64,000 bases of DNA, taken from assembly GCF_905147045.1 (NCBI RefSeq), contig NC_065913.1, forward strand, positions 6,932,001 through 6,996,000, read 5' to 3'. The stretch comes from Nymphalis io. Its lineage: Eukaryota; Arthropoda; Insecta; Lepidoptera; Nymphalidae. The notes beneath the pieces were generated by a model that had not been told where the DNA came from, searched no databases, and was given only the letters and a program-made list of their open reading frames with translations. This document shows, one piece after another, positions 57,333-64,000 of the stretch (positions are counted from its first letter, which is position 1; every line of letters starts with the position of its first letter). A program made the position numbers and the translations under genes.

Positions 57333-58465
57333 CTATCACACTAAAGAAATATATACATTTTTCCTATAGGCTATTTTATTGTCCTAGCTATGTATGTCTG
57401 CATGTTATTCTTAGTGATATAAGTAATATTTATTCAACTAATAACAAGCACCCCACCCAAACTCGTTGCCATGGTAACCGTTGCCGTCGTCTCGGCGCCC
57501 AAAGCTTTGTCTCGAAGGAAATTCAAACGACTGTGTCAGTAAGACAATTCTATGTATAAGCAAATTTTTGTTTTATAATCTTTGTAGTGCTTCAGGAATT
57601 TGTTTTTCTTTAACGTAACTATTGAGTAGCCAGTAGACGAAATGTTTGCATATATAGGTAATGGGCTGGTGGATTAGGTAGGCTCACTTCACTAGGTATA
57701 CTTTAAAAACAACTAAACTTTTAACCGTAAATTGCACGTTAGTGTAGCCGTGGAAAAAGGTATGGTCATTGCATTTAGTTGCAATAGAGTTTTTAGTATT
57801 GATCGCAGAAAAACTTTTTTGGATGTTTTGATACAATATCAAGTTCAATTTTTAGTGGAACGTTTTTGTGTAACGTTTCTGACGCAAATAAGTTTTTCTT
57901 CCGTTACGCGTAAAGAGCTTTTTAAGATGATAAATTAGGAAAAGATTCTACAACGATTCGTAAGGAGCATATTTTTCTTAATTTATTATTATTATCATTT
58001 CGTTATCATTCATTGCTTAACATGGGCCTCTCCAATGGCTGACTTAGATCTTCAGCCCCAAGATAAGCCATAATTATTCAAGTAAATGATATAATATGTA
58101 GCCGTTAGATGATAAATAGAATATTCTAGAAATGACGTAGCATAGCGCACATCTGTCGCCCATTTGGCGGTTACTCCGTCCATGGAATATAAGGGGAATT
58201 TACATGTTAAATAAAAACATTTATAGGGCTAGTTAACTAATTAGGAGAATTCGGGACGGAATTTTTATCTTAATTGTAATTAATAATTATCTATAGAATT
58301 GAATTAACTTGCTTTTATATTTTATCTGTGTGTGTTGCTGTAAACTACAATTTCAGGTTTTACATAATATTTCCGATCTATTCGAACAAGTTTATTATAA
58401 CGATAATTAATTAGTTTAATCATAATTAATTTAAAAAAAATGTAGATATTCTACCTAAACTAAAC
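57333..58465. other. Unassigned sequence with an X-box-like motif
   Basis: 57455-57530 is GC-rich for the window and holds GTTGCCATGGTAAC (57465-57478). The frame 57732-57938 lacks an ATG start and splice support. Confidence 0.4.
57465..57478. promoter_or_regulatory. X-box-like motif (RFX site consensus)
   Basis: GTTGCCATGGTAAC fits the RFX-family X-box consensus GTTRCCATGGYAAC exactly. X boxes drive cilia and some neuronal genes in animals. No gene start is visible within 500 bp, so function is unproven. Confidence 0.35.
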
Positions 58466-58469
58466 AATA

Positions 58470-58619
58470 CTTAGTATGTGCGTTCCGGTTTGAAGGATGA
58501 GTGAGCCAGTGTAATTACAGGCACAAGGGACATAACATCTTAGTTCCCAAGGTTGGTGGCGCATTAGCGATGTAAGTAATGGTTAATATTTCTTACGTCG
58601 CCAATATCTATGGGCGTTG
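58470..58619 (+). mobile_element. B-family retroposon, both ends missing
   Basis: GTGCGTTCCGGTTTGAAGG to CCAATATCTATGGGCGTTGG. It abuts an A tail on its right. Confidence 0.8.
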
Positions 58620-59229
58620 GTAACAGTAACAGCCTGTTAATGTTTTTTTTTTATTTTTATATAATAGGAAGGCGGACGAGCATATGGACCACCTGATGGT
58701 AAATGGTCACCAAACGCCCTTAGACATTGGCATTGTAAGAAATGTTAACCATCGCTTACATCACCAATGCGCCACCAACCTTGGGAACTAAGATGTTATG
58801 TCCCTTGTGCCTGTAATTACACTGGCTCACTCATCCTTCAAACCGGAAAACAACAATACCAAGTATTACTGTTTTGCGGTAGAATATCTGATGAGTACCA
58901 CCCGTACCTACCCAGACGAGCTTGCACAAAGCTCTACCACCAGTGCACAAAACTACTACCAAATGTCCCACTGCTGGGCTAAGGCCTCCTATCCCTTGTG
59001 AGGAGAAGGTTTGGAGCTTATTCCACCATGCTGCTCCAATGCGGGTTGGTAGAATACACATGTGGCATCATTTCAATAAAATTAGACACATGCAGGTTTC
59101 CTCACGATGTTTTCCTTCAGCGTTAAGCACGAGATGAATTATAATCACAAATTAAGCACATGAAAATTCAATGGTGCTTGCCCGGGCTTGAACCCACGAT
59201 CGTCGGTTAACATTCACGCGTTCTAACTA
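58620..59229 (-). mobile_element. A-family SINE interrupted by a B copy
   Basis: 58620-58642 is the A tail (TAACAGTAACAGCCTGTTAAT). The body resumes at 58968 (ATGTCCCACTGCTGGGC) and runs to GATTCACGCG-type head sequence at 59215-59229, without the A box. The interval between is a B insertion. Confidence 0.85.
58643..58967 (-). mobile_element. B-family retroposon inserted in an A SINE
   Basis: T-run at 58644-58653 (poly-A end), full B block to CTACCACCAGTGCACAAAAC. AATGT is present on both sides (58640-58644 and 58967-58971), perhaps a short target duplication. Confidence 0.88.
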
Positions 59230-59855
59230 CAATTATATATAAGCATATAAATTCATCCTGGATGGATCAACAAATATGTACGTACATTCAATCAATTGAT
59301 ACGTCTGAAATATAATACCTATTCAATCTAGCAGCTGCCCGCTTGACCTAATCTGTTTGCATGCGTGTTACACAATAGATTCATCGACATTCATCGACGT
59401 TCTTTATTTGAATTCAAATATTTCGAAGCAATTCGATAAATTCTGATTTATTATTAAAAAAAAATCATGTAACTTATAACAATAGACAAATAAAACTTTT
59501 ATTGTTTCTAAAATCATAGATAATGAGGTGTCGTTTTTATAATGCCACCTGCAGCGCGCATTTCGAGTCGAATCGTAAAATGCTCATTTTTTTTTGTAAA
59601 TTTTAAATTCTTGTGTTTTTTTTTGTTTAAGATATTAGTTATGTCAACTCGTAGTGGATGATTTAATGTTAACTCCTTTTGGTATTAAATTTCAACACCT
59701 ATTGTTAAGATAAAAATAAACTTACTTCGAATTTAATTTATTGCCATAATAAAAACGGATATATGTATTCTGAATAATGGTAATTATTATTATATATTTA
59801 TTATATAAAGTTGATTATTATTACATATAAATAAATCAAATAAATATTTATTGAA
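59230..59855. other. AT-rich sequence without recognisable feature
   Basis: CATTCATCGACATTCATCGACG-like short tandem near 59379-59400. Confidence 0.5.
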
Positions 59856-59867
59856 TGGATAATAAAC

Positions 59868-59978
59868 CGAAACCGAAACAGCCTGTGAATGTCCCACTGC
59901 TGGGCTAAAGGCCTCCTCTCCTCATTTTGAGGAGAAGGTTTGGAACTTATTCCACCACGCTGCTCCAATGCGGGTTGG
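59868..59978 (-). mobile_element. A-family SINE, 5'-truncated at insertion
   Basis: Only the 3' 110 bp is present, with a CGAAAC tail unit, yet a perfect 12-bp duplication TGGATAATAAAC flanks it at 59856-59867 and 59979-59990. The truncation therefore happened at insertion. Confidence 0.92.
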
Positions 59979-59990
59979 TGGATAATAAAC

Positions 59991-60300
59991 ATACAAGAGT
60001 AATTGAAAATAATTATAATTATTTCAATTGGATACACAATCTATTATCAAAAGGTGACGAGCTCTGTTACTACATAAAAACGAGGCACAAATTATATTTA
60101 CAGTGACGTTAATAACAGCAAGTAATACAAATTGTCCATTTTACAGAAAATGTTTCATTTTCTATTGAGACATTGCTGTCAAAATCAATGACAATTTCTC
60201 ACAGACCACAAGTCTATTGGAACAAAGGAACACGAAGCAAGACCGTTTTAAATTACAATTATAAATTTATGGTACAATTCCTGCTGTTGTTCTCTAAGAA
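59991..60300. other. AT-rich sequence without recognisable feature
   Basis: Nothing recognisable. Confidence 0.5.
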
Positions 60301-60304
60301 CTTA

Positions 60305-60480
60305 CTCCGTATCTCACGCATGAATTATTGAAAACTGATTGTGATACGCTATTTTGATACTTGTATCCTTTAAATTATATAATTATTTAATTCAAAATCG
60401 CATATTACTGTTTGACATTTGACGCTCGAATTGAGTGAGTTTTGACTTTGTTTTATAGAATTTGTACTGAAAATTAAATT
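60305..60480. repeat. F-family decayed repeat
   Basis: CTCACGCATGAATTATTG, GATACGCTATTTTGATAC, ATCGCATATTACTGTTTGAC and GAGTGAGTTTTGACTTTG match other F copies. Confidence 0.5.
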
Positions 60481-61160
60481 AATTAAATATCAGTGAAAGT
60501 TTTGGACTACGAATTAAGTGCTCATCCATTATCAATTTTATTGCTCAACAACCTCGTTTCTGGAGACGGTTCCTTTAAAAGGAAACTTACTAAATACATA
60601 AGAAAGCCATCAAGACCTTTATGAGCATTTAGCGAGGGTTATTCGTACTGTGATAACGACAAAAATTATCACCAAATTTATTTATCTATTCAACTTACGT
60701 CTATAGAGCCTTATTTTTAGTGGTATAAGGTTTCGAATCGCTTGAATTTTTATTTAGGAAGTGTAAAGCTAAACGGTCATTGGATAGTATTGTTTCTTTC
60801 GAGATGACGATAAAATCGGAACCAAACAGTAAAGTTCGCCCATTGTTCGTAATCTCCTCTTGACTTCGAATACAAAGAAACCGCTATTTTTTGTTACGAG
60901 TTATTTCGTTGTTTTTTTTTTGTTACAAATTCTTTCGAATACCTGGTTTAAAGGTGATGTAAAATAAAAGGTTTTTACAATTAAAATTTTTAGTGAAAAA
61001 TGGTAAGGTCGCTTTTTGTCTGGAATTGAGGTTTGACTGCAGCTTATAATAACGATTTCAACATTTTTGTTTATGGTTTGCGATAAAAGTAAAAAAAAAA
61101 AAAACATTAGATTATTGATTAAACATTTTATATTGTTCAAATGTCACTCATTACATATTG
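60481..61160. other. AT-rich sequence without recognisable gene
   Basis: A possible acceptor TTTGACTGCAG at 61042 opens 14 codons in phase 1 and then stops. It is too weak to call as the last exon. Confidence 0.4.
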
Positions 61161-61164
61161 TACC

Positions 61165-61350
61165 GACAAACAGCAATACTCAGTGTGTTTCGGTTGGAAG
61201 AGTGAGTGAGCCAGTGTAATTACAGTCACGATTGATATAACATCTTAGTTTCCATGGCTGGTGGGGCATTGGTGATGTAAGGGATGATTAGTATTTCTTA
61301 CAGCGCCAATGAATATCGGCGGTGGTGACCACTTACTATCAGCAGCTTTT
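61165..61350 (+). mobile_element. B-family retroposon, diverged
   Basis: CAAACAGCAATACTCAGTG to GTGACCACTTACTATCAG, without a clear A end. Confidence 0.78.
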
Positions 61351-61680
61351 CTTTATATATATAATATAAATGCCTAATAAATATATACTGTTAATTTTAT
61401 AAGTCTGCTTTTAGTTGAGATTTTTAAAATCTTTCCATCGGCCATCTTGGCTTTAAAATTTTTACTGTAATAAAAAAAAACCTCTTAGAAATAAGATTAA
61501 GTAGCGGATAGTACACAGTAGGCCGTGTCTCGGTAAAGGTGATTGCAAATGAAAGAAAGCTATTCACAACTATACAATGAGCCTAAAGCATTTGCTCTGC
61601 GTAATGACTCCATTAATTTTAACATGTAAGGACGAATAAAATATAATGTTTTAAAAAGACATATATATATATGTATATTT
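61351..61680. other. AT-rich sequence without recognisable feature
   Basis: ATCGGCCATCTTGGCTTTA at 61438 may be an A2 head scrap on the - strand. Confidence 0.4.
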
Positions 61681-61684
61681 ATAT

Positions 61685-61965
61685 TTCTTATTGAATAGGT
61701 AGGCGAGCATATGGGCCACCTGATAGTGGTCAATAACGCCCATAGATATTGTCATCTTAAGAAATGACCATCGCTTACATCGCCAACGCGTCACCAACCT
61801 TGGGAACTAAGATGTTATGTCCCTTGTGCCTGTAATTACCCTGGCTCACTTACTCTTCAAACCGGAACACAACAATGCCAAGTACTGCTGTTTTGTGTTA
61901 GAATATCTGAGGAGTCGGTGGTACCTACCCAGACGAGCTCACACGAAGCCCTACCACCAGTAAAA
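61685..61965 (-). mobile_element. B-family retroposon, near full length
   Basis: TTATTGAATAGGTAGGCGAGC to CTACCACCAGTAAAA. The poly-A end is lost. Confidence 0.85.
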
Positions 61966-62119
61966 ATATATTTGATGATATTCAATAATAATAAAAATAA
62001 TATATCATTTATTCCAGACTACAGGGATTCAGATTCATATTAGACTAAATTAATAAACATAATTAGAAATGTTCTCAATGTGTTTGTTAAATATATAATT
62101 ATATATTTTTATATCAATA

Positions 62120-62200
62120 TATTAGTTTTCCTAGCTGATTTCGGCAACGGTGACCATTCACAAACGAAGACTAGACTACGGGGGATTTATTATAGTGTTC
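62120..62200 (-). mobile_element. E-family SINE, end fragment
   Basis: AGCTGATTTCGGCAACGGTG to TTTATTATAGTG matches 55083-55155 (GCTTTCGGTCACAGAGGTC to GATATTATAGTG). Confidence 0.5.
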
Positions 62201-62254
62201 TCATATCAATCTAACACTGATTTAATGCTTTTTTTTTGTTTTTTTATTTATTTT

Positions 62255-62405
62255 TTTCGCTGTGGAAACCTTCAGAAAGGTACCCGGGTCCTATGGCGGT
62301 GGAACCGGGTTATGTGGGATTCTTACACACTAAAACCACTGTGATGGCCGTCCTCGGCACGGATCGGAGAGGCTGCGGGATCGTGTTGATATAACGCATC
62401 CGCGG
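62255..62405. repeat. Unclassified GC-rich segment, probable transposon 3' region
   Basis: About 150 bp far richer in GC than its surroundings (GGTACCCGGGTCCTATGGCG, GATGGCCGTCCTCGGCACGG, GCATCCGCGGCCTCTCCCG). A T-rich tract precedes it. It resembles LINE 3' untranslated sequence in feel, but I cannot name it. Confidence 0.4.
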
Positions 62406-62414
62406 CCTCTCCCG

Positions 62415-62668
62415 TGCTTTGCTCCACTATTGCTGGGCTACGGATTTTTTTCTATTTTTGAAAAGCTTTAAAGCTCACGCCACGTCACTCCAAAGCGGGT
62501 TGGTGGATACAAATATGACAGATTCTTATCCGACGCATGAAGGTTTCCTTCCGATGTTTCTTTTCACGGCTGAATACGGAATGATTAAGCATTTCAGAAG
62601 CGCTGGTTGGATTTTAACTCGCAACTTTTGTTTAAGATCCAGTTCTAAGCACTGACCTATCTTGGTTC
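62415..62668 (-). mobile_element. A2-family SINE, diverged
   Basis: CCACTATTGCTGGGCTACGG, CACTCCAAAGCGGGTTGGTG and CGCATGAAGGTTTCCTTCCG are A-like. The - strand head has an A-box-like AGGTCAGTGCTTAGAAC and a B-box-like GAGTTAAAATCC. Confidence 0.65.
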
Positions 62669-62685
62669 CAAATCAAAGATTATAT

Positions 62686-62687
<2 letters not shown>

Positions 62688-62732
<45 letters not shown>
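62688..62732. repeat. (AT)n microsatellite
   Basis: About 22 AT units, directly beside the A2 head. Confidence 0.95.
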
Positions 62733-62734
<2 letters not shown>

Positions 62735-62737
<3 letters not shown>

Positions 62738-63150
62738 ATATATGTCTATCTTAATATACAACCAAATAAAAAGTCCTTAAATTTAAACAAAGTTAAAACT
62801 TACATAGTCATGTTAATATATAAGTTCAAGCCAGGCTTAGCACCTTTTAACTTTTAAATCACGCGAAAGAATAGAGATGTTAAACAGTTTAAGAATAAAC
62901 TTAAAACTCACGTGGCTTGTTAGTAAACAATGAGTGAACCGGTCATCGAACCTGCGTCGTTAATGCACCGAGACGAATGCCTCGTTAAATATTTTAAAAG
63001 TATATTTTACGTGAACTTTTGTAATATAAAATAACTAATGGTAACTTTTCATAACATATGGTTTTTTTTTGGTAAATATTATTTTCGGCTTATTCCTAAT
63101 TGTTCGTCAAATTTCTTACTTTAACAATTGTTCAACTAGTAAATAATTAC
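62735..63150. other. AT-rich sequence without recognisable feature
   Basis: Nothing recognisable. Confidence 0.5.
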
Positions 63151-63156
63151 ATTTTT

Positions 63157-63395
63157 TGACGAGCTGGTTGGCGTGGTTGGTAAATACTTTCACGCCGAAA
63201 GTTGTGGGTTCGTTTCTTACCCAGGACAGACATTTGTATGCATGAATATGGCGGTGTTTATCTTTATAAGTATGTATTTACTAAAGAAAAGTAGTAGTAT
63301 ATGTAGTATATCAGTTTTCAGGTTTCCTTAGTACAAGCTCTGCTTAGTTTGGGATCAGACGGCCGAGTGTAAATAATGTCCCAGGAGATTATTTG
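63157..63395 (+). mobile_element. C-family SINE
   Basis: TTGACGAGCTGGTTGGCGTG through a damaged B box (GGGTTCGTTTCTTACC) to ATGTCCCAGGAGATTA. Confidence 0.85.
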
Positions 63396-63765
63396 TTATT
63401 TAAATAAATATATTAAGATATTAATAATATGAACAAATCTTCGGTAAAGCTATTCGCTCTTTCGAATTTCGTAACAAACTTAGTTATAATGTAATATATT
63501 TAGATGTTATGTCTGGCTTATGAAGTTTGTTCCAATTACAGAAACGAATTTAGTTATCTATTCCGGGTACCTTTGGACTTCTGTCACACCGTCTTCAAAA
63601 CTGTTCGAAACGAATATCATCAAGTAGTTGAGTAGAAAATTTGTCATCTTGTTAAAGTGTTAATTGGTTTTTATGTGTTAAGTATTATTAATTTTCTTTT
63701 TCTCACCTTACGTCAAACGGCCACTTAAGACTATGGAATTGTATATATATCCCATGTATTTGTAT
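63396..63765. other. AT-rich sequence without recognisable feature
   Basis: Nothing recognisable. Confidence 0.5.
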
Positions 63766-63767
63766 GT

Positions 63768-63885
63768 ATACCGGCTCACTCATAATACAAACAAGAACGC
63801 GGCGTTATTATTTACTATTTGCTGGTAGATAATATGATAGGAGATAACTGACAACAAGGTACCAGACGTACTTGCAGAAAACCCC
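63768..63885 (-). mobile_element. B-family retroposon, worn 3' scrap
   Basis: CCGGCTCACTCATAATACAAAC, then AAGGTACCAGACGTACTTGC. Confidence 0.45.
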
Positions 63886-64000
63886 TATTAAAATATACAT
63901 TATTAAACATAATATAATTTTTATTAATACATAACTCCTATTTGTTTTTTAAAATAAAGTCCCTATTCATTTACATTCTTGTAAAATTATTTTATATGTT

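Noticed and set aside
57732..57938. + strand frame with a fairly protein-like look (V-E-K-G-M-V-I-A-F)
   Set aside because: It starts from a non-ATG codon after a nearby stop and has no supporting splice sites. Kept only as a possibility.
60481..61100. Possible last exon of the split gene after GACTGCAG at 61042
   Set aside because: Only 14 codons open in phase 1 and the pyrimidine tract is weak; chance is as likely.
1..64000. CRISPR arrays, operons, phage or other multi-gene systems
   Set aside because: Tail arrays and SINE copies are the only repeats; spacing is irregular and there are no associated genes. The sequence is plainly eukaryotic.

Overview
This window looks like non-coding DNA from a butterfly or moth (Lepidoptera), probably Nymphalidae. 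It is AT-rich, has no long open reading frame, and is packed with short retroposons. The commonest is a tRNA-Lys-derived SINE that resembles, from memory, the Metulj group of Heliconius. The species call is inference; no search was run.

One host gene can be supported, split on the + strand. Exon 1 (23744-23936) has a good splice acceptor, a 5' leader, an ATG at 23870 and a 22-residue signal peptide, and ends in a phase-1 donor. Two small downstream exons continue the same frame: 36 nt at 50328-50363 and 54 nt at 52652-52705. Both are flanked by phase-1 introns. The model is a signal peptide, a very short basic ectodomain, a hydrophobic segment and a Cys-Tyr-Cys-Cys-Cys cluster. The 3' end was not found. 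If right, most of the window is intron: 26.4 kb, 2.3 kb, then an unfinished third intron. A second, weaker coding signal is a 54-codon frame on the - strand at 413-577.

The rest is repeats, named here as follows. A: tRNA-Lys-like SINE of about 300 bp with a (TTACTG)n-type tail; strand is that of the tRNA-like head. A2: older relatives of A. B: about 290 bp, with a poly-A end; strand is that of the A-tail. C: tRNA-Glu-like SINE of about 250 bp. D: a roughly 120 bp MITE-like element with inverted ends. E: another tRNA-derived SINE. F: a decayed unnamed repeat. G: decayed elements with TAATATTATAAA-type ends. There are also 3' remnants of RTE-type and jockey/CR1-type LINEs, two long AT microsatellites and an 18-bp perfect inverted repeat.

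Layout: 1-23.7 kb is upstream DNA with scattered repeats. 23.7-23.9 kb is exon 1. 24-50.3 kb is intron 1, with A, B, C, D, E and LINE pieces. 50.3-52.7 kb holds the two small exons with two A copies placed head to head between them. 52.7-64 kb is the densest repeat zone, with nested insertions. I found no CRISPR array, rRNA, functional tRNA gene, intact transposase, intact LINE, or any multi-gene system.
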